Shown here: positions 36,278 to 47,446 of the stretch, piece by piece
Layout of the letters: every line of letters starts with the position of its first letter
How positions within the stretch are numbered: position 1 is the first letter of the stretch
Source: Pseudophaeomoniella oleicola
Lineage: Eukaryota > Ascomycota > Eurotiomycetes > Phaeomoniellales > Phaeomoniellaceae
Length of the DNA: 64,000 nucleotides
Assembly: GCA_003868215.1 (NCBI GenBank)
Contig: QWDQ01000035.1
Span: forward strand, 62,001 to 126,000
Direction: 5' to 3'
Made by a program: the position numbers and the translations under genes
The notes under the pieces: generated by a model
Databases searched by the model: none
What the model was told of the DNA's origin: nothing
The model's input: only the letters and a program-made list of their open reading frames with translations

Positions 36278-36715
36278 ATGGCGGTAGCCAGCGCCGAGAA
36301 CGCCAACCTCGACATCACGGTAGAATTCACGTATGTCCGCTGAGCCATATTCCTCAAGATTGAAGCTTATATAACTCTGATAGAGGCGGGCTTGAGATGC
36401 TCTTCGATGATAAGACCCGGCACAAGCTTTCGATCCCTTCTACGGATGATGGCGGCAACCTGGTGAACGTCAAGTTTCTGGTCAACTACCTCTGCCAGCA
36501 TGTTATGAAAGACTCTCGGAAAGACCTTTTTGTTCTTGATGGAGGAGTGTATGTATATTACAATGCTATGCCTGTTTCAATGGCTAACTACCGACAGACG
36601 ACCAGGAATACTGGTTTTGATCAACGACGCTGACTGGGAACTCGAAGGCGAAGACCAGTATCAGATAACCAATGGTGACACTATTTTGTTTGTGTCCACC
36701 TTACATGGTGGCTAA
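36278..36715 (+). CDS. URM1: ubiquitin-related modifier Urm1
   Basis: Exons 36278-36330, 36384-36548 and 36598-36715 give 111 residues. The beta-grasp fold is recognisable from [26 protein letters not shown] and [21 protein letters not shown]. The protein ends in exposed Gly-Gly (FVSTLHGG), which is adenylated and thiocarboxylated by Uba4. Urm1 then acts as sulphur carrier for 2-thiolation of wobble U34 via Ncs2/Ncs6, and can conjugate to proteins under oxidative stress. No residue lies beyond the Gly-Gly, so no processing is needed. Confidence 0.97.
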
Positions 36716-36840
36716 ACGCCGCTTTGATTGCTTTTCGCTCATATTCTCATAAATCATGGGCCCTAAAACTCAGTGCAATCTATGTGCAAGAATGGCAATG
36801 GACAGTGATACAGAAGCTCGCCGCCGAATTCCTCTTTTCC

Positions 36841-38615
36841 TCACATCACATCGTACTTCCTGACTGAAATATCATCGGAGGGATCCGTGGGAGTTGCACC
36901 ACCACTAATGGGGCTCCCAAGACCACCTGCCATTGGCGAAGGAGCGTCACTCACAGTGACAGGCATCTGAATATCTTGTGGAGAAGCAGGAACTATATCT
37001 TCCGGAACGCCTTCAATGCGGATTCTCTTTGCCTGGTTGTTATAGGAAGCTGGAATAATCTTGGGCTGCGTCAGCTTCGTCCTGAAGAGGAGAACTGGGT
37101 TGCATACCTCGACGATCTCGTTACGGGGGAAGGATAGGAAGGGAATATCAGCGGCATTACAGGCCATAAGGTAGCCGTAAAGAACTCGGAGCACACTCTC
37201 ATGCGCAATAATAAGGAGATCGTTTTGCTCTCTTTCGAGTTCCAAGATGATGGGTTCAAGACGGACTGCTAGATCGTGATAGGACTATGCTGTCAGTAGA
37301 TGCTCCCGATCGCTGGATTCATTTCCTTACCTCCGCCCGGGGATAGCGGTGATGATAAGGATCTAGTTCGTGCTTTTTGACCTCGTCCGGGTATTCGTCA
37401 CGCATAGACCTTTCGGACATCTTCTCGCAAATGCCTGGGTTCAATTGACTCATCTGAGATCTCTGACGAACTGGGAAACCCTTGTTGGCGAAATACTCCG
37501 CAGTCTCAACCGTTCGGCGTCTGGTGGAGGTCCAGACGGTCAATGATTTCAATAGTGGCGTCTCGGGACCTCCACCATGGATCAAGGCTTTCTTTTCTTC
37601 CTCACGATGGGCAAGAAGGGTATCACCCATCTTCTGAGCATATTCTATACCCTTGCGTGACAGATGGGCGTCTACCTTGTACGAATCCTCCTCACGGGAA
37701 ATTCCAGCCTAAAAATGTCAGACAACAGGATATCCAAGAGTCAGGCCTCTCATACTCTTACGAAATACGTATGGCGAGATTTGATATGCAAGTTGAGAAG
37801 GTAGAACAGAATGCGGTGATGTAGGTATCCAAAGTTTCTATTGTTCACTTCAATACGTTGTCCGGCGTTAAACATCTGGAGGAGTCAGTAGAGCCCATGT
37901 AAAACCCGAGCCAACAAACCTTGATGTAATCGAGTTCTATTTCTTCCATCGATTCGAAATTTGGTATTTTGGCCGACATTCGTGCAAGATAGTGTTTGAC
38001 AGCCTCATCCGGATTCCAACCGACATAATCTGGAGATGATATCTTGACACTCCTTACATTCTCCTCTATGATTTTCTGGTCGTCACAGCTGGACTCGATG
38101 AAGAGGGTCTCAATATTATGTTTCGCGAATTCCTTGGCCAGGGAGCGTCGGCCGGCAGTAAGTGGATTGACAGCATCGTAGATCGCTATCTGGCCATTCT
38201 CAGCGTTGAGAAAATGGTAAATGTCTTCGCGGCATCGCTTCAAGATCTTTTGTCGAAGAAGAACAGACGAGGCAGAGGCGTTGACAAAGAAGTAATCGTC
38301 CGGTACGTCGTTACCCTGACCGATGATATCCCGTCTGTAGTCACCCAGGTGATATATACGGGTTTTGACGCCAAGCCATCGAAGATATCGAGCCAAAGCA
38401 ACAGAGATGTGAGTCTTTCCTCGAGCAGGAAGACCAACAGTCGCAATGACGATCCGTCCAGAGTGGAATAGGCGTCCTGATTCGGTACTGTATAACTGGG
38501 CTGGAGCTAAATCACTCTTGTCGGGAAAGTCATGGATGGCATCCACGTAGGGAGTGGATTTCCGCCTGGTCTTCCTGTCACCTCCAGCAATTTCAGTAAT
38601 GAGAAGAGGATCCAT
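36841..38615 (-). CDS. 6-phosphofructo-2-kinase with degenerate bisphosphatase domain
   Basis: Exons 38615-37920, 37875-37756, 37708-37331, 37284-37108 and 37065-36841 give 531 residues. The kinase half has Walker A GLPARGKT and RIYHLGDYRR, plus DAVNPLTAGRR. The phosphatase half keeps TSTRRRTVETAEYF, LNPGICEKMSE and the second histidine in IIAHESVLRVLYGYL, but its RHG motif reads RAG (YFVRAGISREED), so the phosphohistidine cannot form. The protein is therefore probably a dedicated kinase raising fructose 2,6-bisphosphate, as in yeast Pfk26, where the same His is replaced. The last acceptor is ambiguous: CAG at 37066 or AAG at 37060, differing by Pro-Lys; the second gives the more family-like EIVEIIPASY. 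The tail is Pro/Ser/Gly-rich. Confidence 0.93.
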
Positions 38616-39120
38616 CTTGATGAATCTCCTCCTCTTCGGCTTTGTAATAAGTGGTAAAGCCAGGACAAGACTGTACTTATATCACGCCCACGGAAAGGAT
38701 GGTAGAAATGCGGAGTATGATGAATGCCACGGAGGAAGGGAAAAGATACGCTCGACGACGCATTATAGTTCCAAAGTCACGAATTCTAGAGTTTCCCCTT
38801 CAATCAATACCAGTTAGGAAACAAGAAGCAACTTCTGGCGGTGGAATTGCCTTCACGATAAATCCCGAAAAAATGACGATGTAGTCGATCGATACGGTGT
38901 ACTAAACGGCTCGACGTGCGGAAACCATCATCCAATGCCAAGCCCGAGCTTTCTTAAGTCTCTAGATCGAAAAAAGATTCAACGCTGTGGTCAAAGGAGC
39001 TTCAGCTATCAACTCTATCGGGGCCATTTCTTTTCGCTTTTACCTGTGTCAACGTTCATCGGATTTCCATTTTCTTGAATTTTCTTTGACGATATAGTTC
39101 AAGTTGAAAGGTTGATCATA
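38616..39120. promoter_or_regulatory. divergent promoter region, PFK2-type kinase / TOM40
   Basis: A 505-bp gap between divergent start codons. The TOM40 side is T-rich. No specific site was identified. Confidence 0.45.
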
Positions 39121-40295
39121 ATGGCCGACGAGAAGTTTTCACCATGGTCTTTTCTCAATGACAATGCCGTTACTGCAACTCTTCGTGACACATACATCTC
39201 GTTCTCTGACCGACGGAAAGCCCTCGGTCTGTCCAATCCTGGAACAGTCGATGGGATATCACGTGAAGTACAGCGCGATGTGCTGTGCTCAAACTACATG
39301 TTTACTGGATTGCGAGCCGATTCGCAGAAGCTCTTCAGCGTTGCGCCTTTGTTCAGGATACAGCATGGATTGGCGCTGGGTTCGCAGGCACTGTCGCCAT
39401 ACCAATTGATGGCCGTTTATGGTACATCTCAAGTAAGTTTCATGCGCCGTTGTAGTATGCAAGCCACAGTGTCGCTAACGTTGCCAGGTCTATCTTCAAG
39501 CAGGTCTCTCAAACGACGGATCCCTGACGGCATGGGGAAATTATAGATGGTCACCAAAGTTCATTTCTAAGACACAAGCATCTCTGCAGCCTGGTGAAAG
39601 CCAGGCACTGATTCAACTCGACCACGATTACACCGGTGACGACTTTTCCGCCTCGATCAAAGCCATGAATCCCTCCGTCCTCCAAGGTGCTGTCACTGGT
39701 ATATTCATTGGCAGCTATCTTCAATCTCTCACCCCCAGTCTTGCGCTAGGTCTTGAAGGAGTCTGGCAACGACAGGCCCCAACGACGCGACCTGAGACCA
39801 TCATCTCCTATGCTGGACGATACAAAGGTTCGGACTGGGTTGCAAGTGCACAGGTGTCTCCTTCAGGAACCGTTGGTGCATCATACTGGAAGAAGTTGAC
39901 CGAAAAGGTCGAAGCTGGAGCCGATCTCCAATTGCAATTTGCTCCTGGTCCAGGCGGCGCTGGTGGAATGTTTGGTGGCCTGCGAAGAGAAGGAACCGCA
40001 ACTGTTGGCGCCAAATACGACTTCACCGCTTCCACTTTCCGAGCGCAGGTCGACAGCACCGGCAAGGTTGCTGCTTATCTTGAGAAGCGAGTTACCCCCG
40101 TTGTCGGGTTGACATTTGCTGGAGAGATTGATCAAGTCAAGGTGAGTAGATGTTGCTTCATTACCTCGGCTGTTGCTTACTAACTTGTCACAGCAACAAA
40201 CCAAGATCGGTCTTGCTGTTTCCATCGAAAGTGCTCCAGAAGAACTTATGACCGGAGCTATCCAGCCAAGCGAGAGCATGGCACCTCCAATCTAA
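39121..40295 (+). CDS. TOM40: mitochondrial outer-membrane import channel Tom40
   Basis: Exons 39121-39432, 39488-40141 and 40194-40295 give 355 residues. The beta-barrel porin-type pattern of alternating strands is apparent throughout, for example VYLQAGLSNDGSLTAWGNYRW, SLALGLEGVWQRQAP and ASYWKKLTEKVEAGADLQLQF. The N-terminal PGTVDGISREVQRDVLCSNYMFTGLRADSQKLFSV stretch is diagnostic for fungal Tom40. The C-terminal exon ends MAPPI after the last strand (TKIGLAVSIES), which carries the barrel-insertion beta signal region. Tom40 is the essential pore through which nearly all nuclear-encoded mitochondrial proteins pass. Confidence 0.97.
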
Positions 40296-42789
40296 ACAGC
40301 AACAGTCCTTCCGGCTTCCACAATGACCTCTTTAATCTCTTGTCCTCCGGCAGATGGGTCTGATATGAAGCGCTTCCCCATATTGTTTTATTAGCTCCCT
40401 TCTCCTGTACTCTCGAGCATGTCACAAAACGGATCAGTGGTGCGATCTGTGGTCGCGATTATGGAAAATCCAGGCGTCATGATTTTGTCAATTTTGCATA
40501 GAGTTTGGGTTTCCTCGCTTGTGCATTATTTAACACGTTCGCCATGTACATGAACTATCTCGAAGGATGCCTCGTCGAGCTAGAACCTTTTTGTTTTCAG
40601 CGAGCTTTCAACTTCAATCCCTTACTTCTGTCGGGGGATTGGTGTGTCCGTAATGAGAGTTCACGTAACCGATGACAATGGTCAGAACCATCATCTTTAG
40701 CTTCTTCCTCACATGAAGCCACGCTCCTGCGTAACGTGTGAAAGCTGCACTCCTTGACTACCAGTGACAAGCACCTGGCTGACAAGCTTCCGCGTCCACT
40801 CTTCCCAATAGATGGGATGCTGGAATAGTATATGATCGGGCCAAGGTATGTGTGAGCTACAATATGTATGTGAGGGTTATGATCCGACGCATGGACCGTT
40901 CTGCAACCCCATAAAAGAATGAGCTTTTCACGTCTCTCTCTCGTCTTTTATGCACAGCATCCTTCCATTCACCGTGCACACTACTACCGACCAAAGAAGG
41001 TTCCGGCCTTGTTGAGCCATACTACGTAGTGGGAGTAGCTTAGCCCACTTAGTAATTCTACTACGTTACTTTAATCCAGGAATAGGGTATCCGCGAGCAA
41101 TCTCCACCAGAATTTGGTTCACCAACAAGCCAAGAAGGGGGTTTTGCCAGACTGGCTACAGATCGACAGCAGCGTTACAATGGCTACAGCAAGGTTCCCG
41201 ACGGTACGGTGCCAGCTCCATAACACTGAGAGCTACAATCATCAGGTAACAATGTACCTTCCTTAAGCGTAGTAGAAGAAACTGATGCCAATGGGAACTT
41301 CCGTATGTATGGACACTACAAAGCGAAACACTACGGTATGATGACGAGGATAGTGAATGGCATGAAGCTCTTATCAACGAGGATGACGATTTACCGGGAC
41401 CCCGGTTGGGCCTTGCTTATGGAACGAACTCCAGGAGGTCAAGATGTTCATGTCAAAAGACTGAAGCAGACATGGTCGGCGGGAAGTTGCTCACATGGCC
41501 AATATCATCTGGTACCCTAATGGAAAGAGATTCTGCAGCAGGCCGATAAAGGCAACGTCGGGCTTGGCCGTGCATGTACCATATACAGTACAGGTAATAT
41601 ACCTCTTACAGGTATGTACTTCTTGAAGCTATATCCATCACTCGGGAGCGGGAAGCAGCCTCATTACCTAAGGTAATATGTATCCATGCTTTCATTGCGT
41701 CCAGTATCTGTCCCAGACGCCTGTAAAAAGCAAGGTGAATCACTAGTCACACACCCTGCACGAACTCATCCTCTTTGAATCATTGACGTCGGTGTCCGAA
41801 GGACTTCTGACTACACAGAGACTCGACGTTCGTTCGACAATATCTGGGTCCCCCATCCGAGCATTTTCGCGGTACCGACGTGCCGCATTGCCTGGACACA
41901 TCATATATACGCGCGCTTGTCTGGCCAGCTGGCGAGGCTGGTTACACGGAGAGCGAGGGGGAATCCTTTCCCTTGGGTCGGGGGCTAGTTGGCAGACAAG
42001 CCAGTCATCATTGAATGCTGTCGACACAACAGCTCTGCGTCGATTTCGACTCCCATTCATGTCTGCGAACATCCCTGCACGGTTGACGTCAGGTAACCGA
42101 TTATCCGGAAGGCGACCAATATCCACCTGGAAAATACCACACTAAGTAGTAAATCTACAGTACAGTATTTGAGTATGGCGTTGAAACTGAATCTCCGACT
42201 GTCAGGCAGTCTCGCTCACTGCAGCATGGCATTGGCGATGAATAACTTCAAGGATTTTCAAGGACCAAGATCTGTGGGACATGCTATTACTACGTAGTAC
42301 TGCTATGTAGTCCGCAGAGTAGAGACTAGGGGAGAGACGAAACACTGGTTCGAGATCATCCAGGGATTTACATAGTACCATGTTGTGTCGCAAAGCCGAC
42401 CACCCACAGACCACGTTCACGCCGAGACGCCTCAACGCAGACCTTTGCCGAATCCAAATTTAGTCACTAGCTCTTGCAGGACCATCATCGAGTGCCATTC
42501 TCAACGTCATACACAAGATAATTAGTGCACAGGCTTCTTGTTCTGTATTGGACGAGCCCGGGGATTCCATAAATACCCAAAGCCAGAGAGACGGCCCTCG
42601 TGGAATTGATTATTGAAGACTGGTCAAGGTGACCCTCCATCCCAGGCATGTTGATATAACCAGAGCGGACGAAAGCAGACATCGAAATCGACTTCAACCG
42701 CCAGGACGTTGCAGATGTTATTGTCATAGTACACCTTACTCGACGAACCTTGCGGGAGTCGCTTAGAGAACCGGTGTAGGAACATATTA

Positions 42790-43010
42790 CGAATAGCTAC
42801 CTTAGGTACCGTAGCTAAGCCTACCTACCTACTACGTAGTAAATACCTACCATAGTAGATACCTAGCAGTAGAGTCCCTACCATGCCTCCTAATGCTCAG
42901 GGTATCTAAGGTAGGTAAGGTAGGTAGGTAGGTAGGCAATACCATTGTATTACTGTACTCCTACGTACCTAAGGTAAGTAGTACAGTAGACCCTTTCACG
43001 GGGCCAACAT
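42790..43010. repeat. cluster of TACCTA/TAGGTA and TACGTA palindromic words
   Basis: Within about 200 bp: CCTTAGGTACCGTAGC, CCTACCTACCTACTACGTAGTA, and a GGTAGGTAAGGTAGGTAGGTAGGTAGG-like run split over 42910-42940, then CTACGTACCTAAGG. The words are self-complementary and could fold, but no fixed unit length is apparent. Confidence 0.6.
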
Positions 43011-44004
43011 CTCATCCTTTACTGCGCAGGCTAGATTCACTCCACCTTTTTTTCTGATCACACGCCATGCTCTCGTGGTCCCATGCCTGATTAAGCGGGT
43101 CGCTTTAGTTAAACATCGTCTCACCAATCGTCAACGTCTACAATTTTAACGTAGGCAAGTGAGAAGTACCTTACTAAAGTACACACTGTATCACCAAAAA
43201 GGGATGTCGTAGGACACGGATAGTTTCTCAGTACTAACGCTCAAGGCACAGGTAATACGTGAATCCTTCAGGACAACTATCTGCATGTACCTTACCTACA
43301 CTATGTTCCTGACTGACCGACCGATGCGAGCCAGATGCAGAGTAGGTATCCATAATATACCCTCTTGTTGACGATAGAGAATTGGCACTTATCCAATTGG
43401 GTTTCAATCACGGCTGGACGGTCGAGTACAGTAATATCTACCTTAGGTACATAAGATAGGTACGTAGTACCTTCCTACCTAGATATGCTGCAAGGTAACT
43501 GGAGCCCTCGTCATTAATAGCTAGGTATTACCGTAGTACTACGCAGTAGCTGCTGGAGAGATACTTATTGCCAATTCTCTGGGTCTGGTCTAGGGGTCAC
43601 TGGGGAAGAAAAGATTAAGCATAGCTGTAACCACGCCGGCCATCTTTTTACAATACGCGTACTAGATACCTACAGTAGGAGCCCAACCCACCCCGAAATC
43701 CACCAAAGAGGGTCAAGTGCCACTTTCTGTTCATTCGCCTCTTCGCCTCCTTTGTTCTTCACCTCGTGATGTGCTGCAGTAGGGAAATTAAACCTCGTTC
43801 CTTTGAAGCTTTCCAGTACTATGATGCAACTTACTATTACAGTATGTACGATGTCCGATTCGGCCATCACATGTATCCTTCTCCTCTTGTGTGCAATCAC
43901 AGCTAGCATCTTCTTGCCCAGTCGTTGCGTTCTGGAGTCATTCTGATTCCAATGCGGTAAGCAAGCAGCCATGACCGGCCGTCTCGGCAGCGTCCAATCC
44001 TTTG

Positions 44005-44373
44005 CTACTGGGTCAGAAGCAAGATGATTTTCGCCTTGCTGTGTCTATCGTTGAGACCAGAGTTGCAGATGGTTCCCAACATATGTGAAGGTTGCACTTC
44101 CTCGACCGAAAGGGTGGGAAACCTGCCGACATGCAGATTTATGCGGCTGCTAAATCCATCGTCAAAAGCTTGCAGTATGCAACCTGCAGTAGTCATACAT
44201 AACAGTAAAGTCCCTAGTTTCATCCCGTCCAGACTCAAGTTGATGGGGATGGGATTCTGCTTGACCTCAGGTTGAGCTTCTACTGAGTTCGCCACCACGG
44301 GGAGCCCTGTCCCTTCCCCCGCCACTCCAATGCCCACCCCAGACGTCTCAAGCAGGCTCGGCAGGTTGGACAT
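44005..44373 (-). CDS. doubtful open frame, hypothetical
   Basis: A 122-codon ATG-to-stop frame on the minus strand. Its first half (SNLPSLLETSGVGIGVAGEG; NPIPINLSLDGMKLG) has a protein-like composition, but no domain is recognised and no flanking exon fits. It is isolated in the gene-poor tract. Confidence 0.2.
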   Translation of the reverse strand: MSNLPSLLETSGVGIGVAGEGTGLPVVANSVEAQPEVKQNPIPINLSLDGMKLGTLLLCMTTAGCILQAFDDGFSSRINLHVGRFPTLSVEEVQPSHMLGTICNSGLNDRHSKAKIILLLTQ

Positions 44374-46814
44374 ACTACGATAGTATTAGGAACCATCTGA
44401 TGGCATGAAACTCACTGATGGGATGTCAACGATACTGCTCTCCCTGCCGGATTATGCTATCACTGCCTACCTAGCAGGTAGCTTTGCTGGTGCCTCAGCT
44501 AAAAGCACGTTCTGCCAGGCAAAGAACGAATTGGTTGTGAGGCGTGCCACCACTGACAACCTGTAGTTACACCTCGAGGATTCCACTCTCAACTTCCTGC
44601 ATACCTAGGTAGGTACACACACATACATGGGTTTCGAATAAGCCACTACTGGTTGGGATTACATGCAACCCTCAACCTCCTTCAGGCTGTCATCTTTTGG
44701 CCCGCACACAAAGACAACGTCCTTTGAAACACCTGCTATATACAGGGGTCGAATATGGCAACACATGCGTCACTAGATGGTCTTGCAGCATACATCTCCC
44801 TTGAGCTGCAGCTGTCATGACGATGGCAGGATGTTATGATGTATGTGAATTGTTCGATGACTCGGCCAAAGTACATTGCTACCCGATCTGCTGGACGAAC
44901 TATCCATAGTGCAGCTATGTCAGTATGAGCAATCTGGCTTCACATGAATATACAATATCCTGGTTGTGCGGCCGCTGCCTGAGCCAATGGACGTTTGACC
45001 TCTGGATTTGCCATCTTGAAGTGCTTGCATCAAGCCAATCATGAGTGCCTAGTTACCTAGCAACTCTGTCAAACCTTGAGCAACATCTATCTGCTTCTCA
45101 CATGTCCAGAAACAGCGCTTTGTTGCAGCCAATGTGTTGTTTTTCGTATATCGTGTCGCAGACTGCGAGCCAGTAGCGTCTCTTACATTCCTCTTGTGGG
45201 AGAGAGGATCAATTGCTATCCGGAGACAATCATACTAGTAGGTACATCCTGGTACTTCCTTATGCGCCGACCTACCACTCCCGAACCGCGGATTCCAATT
45301 CCTTCAACTTCATGCTAGGAACAGCATTACACACACCAATCGTTGTCGACTGTGCCTGGTATCGTACTAAGGTACCTACTTGTATATTAATCGGACAGAC
45401 ACTGATGGATAGCAGGTCACCTTTCCCCAAACTCGGTTGTCATGGATTGATCCACTTTCTGCTCATCCACCATATCTAACGTACCGTATCATGGGCATGT
45501 GTACCTTACCGACGAGCCGACTACGTCAATCTCTGGGAAGGTTAGGTTGGTTAGGTAGATACGCTACTGCCCTACTACGTAGTAGCATAGCTAAGGGACG
45601 TAAATTAGTAAACAGGACGCCATTACTTCCCCCGCCCGCTTCTGCAATTTAATTTACCACTTGGTCATCCTTCATAATTTTGACCATACCGTAATTTACT
45701 TCGCCTACCTGTAGAGTAGATCCCATGAGGATGAAGTGTGCATATTTCCACACCATTTCCTTTTTCTTTTTTTTTTTCCTTTTTGTTGTGTGCGCATAGA
45801 CTTGAAGATCGGTTAGATGGGTAATTATATAGCTGCGTTAGAAGCATCATGTTTATCTGTCTTGTAGGACTCGAGGACCATCACCACCTAAGGCATCTAT
45901 CTGCATCTCTCACTACTGTACGACCCGGTAAACGTACCTACGAGCGAAGTATTCCCAGTAAATTAGGGATCTCATCACATGGTGAACTTTACCGAATCGC
46001 TCTGGACCTGCCTTTCCGAGTCGAAGAAAGGAAAAATAGAATCTTGTCGTGTGCACCACTGTATACCTTACTTGTCGTTCGAGAAGGCAACTTATCAAGT
46101 AAAGTTACCATAGATACACATCTATCAAATTGGATAGAGATAAGATACACAGTCTCGGTAGCCGACCTCCCAAAATGCTGATATTCTGACCCCCTATTCT
46201 TGAAGCCTATAATTTGCGACGAAGCCGTCCCTGTCCCTGTCCCCGTCCCCCCTCCAATTCAGGATGCCAAGCGGTGGAGGGAAAAGCATCCAAACAGCAT
46301 AAAGGAAGGAAGAGAAGAAAAAGACAGGAAACGAAACAAACGGCCTGGGTTTGATTTACTACCAACTACCTCTAATACTACGTAGTACTACGTAGTACAC
46401 GACCATGCGCACTATGGTCGTCGTATCTACAGTGCATAGTACGATATTACCATGTTACATACACAGTACCGTGAAGGAGAAGCTCGGACTGATTAACGTA
46501 GTAAGATGATCTGAATTGAATGGATCCACTTTCGCCTAACTAACGGACTAACCTCCTCTTCACCTCGTCACCTGCTCCTCTTCTTTTCTCCTCTTTTTAC
46601 CCTCCACAGCCAATTCTTGCCTCTACTACGTAGTATTTACTATGTACAATACCCTACCCGCTTACATAGTACGTAGTTAGTACTATGTAAGTCCTTAGAG
46701 ACCCTCCCTGCTTACCCATTCACAATCCCTAAGCGCCTCTAACGGTATAAGAGAAAAAACCTTACCCTTTAACTACCAACCTACATAACCGCTACATACC
46801 TACCTTACCTTACT

Positions 46815-46841
46815 GGCAATTGCAATTGCAATTCAATTGCA
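46815..46841. repeat. CAATTG palindrome series upstream of GSK3
   Basis: Four near-overlapping CAATTG/GCAATT words in about 25 bp (GGCAATTGCAATTGCAATTC, then AATTGCAC). Each CAATTG is an E-box-like self-complementary hexamer. It lies about 600 bp before the kinase ATG, plausibly near its transcription start. Confidence 0.6.
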
Positions 46842-47446
46842 CATCTCAAAACATCAATCAAATCAAATCAAATCAAACCGAAGCAAACCTAACAACCTTC
46901 GATTTTCATTTCCAACCTTCTCAAGATTCAATTCGACTCAACTCAACTCAATCCGTCTCCTTCTCCTACAGAGAATCATACGAAACCTTCATCACCACCA
47001 ACCGCCAACTTTCCCTCCCCCCAAAATTACCTCATTCAATTGTCGTAATTTCCCCTCTTCCACCTACCAACTTCTCGATTTGCTACATTCTTCGCTGTCG
47101 GTGCCGTCGTTGCGATCTACCAACACCAAGACAACCTCGTATACCTCGTCGGCTATTTGAAGTTCTACCACCTCGACCGTTCTTGTCGTGCCTTGTCTGT
47201 ATCAGCTATTCCCCGAGGAGCCGCCCAATCTCAGCCAAACCCCACGAACTCAGCAACTTTGCGACAACACCAGTTGTGCATGAATCCTCATCCGCCGGGG
47301 TTTTCGTGATCCTATCCAAAACGGCTTTCTACTCTACTCTTCGCACGTTCAGGCACTCTGCTCTCAATCGAAGCCCGCCATACTCGCGGTAGCATCACTA
47401 GCTACGCCTGCAACCGCTCCGTTTTGCGTTTGTCGAGATCTCAAGC

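Larger units (their letters stand above)
40296..47446. other. 7-kb tract without a supportable gene
   Basis: From the TOM40 stop to the GSK3 start no open frame resembles a known protein. The sequence is rich in TACTACGTAGTA and ACCTACCTAGGTA words (dense at 42.28-46.7 kb). The final roughly 600 bp before GSK3 are C/T and TCAA-rich and probably the kinase leader, preceded by an unusual CAATTG series at 46815-46840. The tract may hold promoters, non-coding transcripts or decayed sequence. Two overlapping opposite-strand frames at 41743-42145 and one at 44005-44373 were considered and left weak. Confidence 0.6.

Noticed and set aside
41743-42145. Overlapping frames of 127 and 120 codons on opposite strands
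   Set aside because: Both strands are open over the same stretch, neither resembles a protein, and no splice partner was found.
46820-47392. 190-codon frame upstream of GSK3
   Set aside because: Low-complexity translation of the C/T and TCAA-rich leader; a second frame is open over part of the same stretch.
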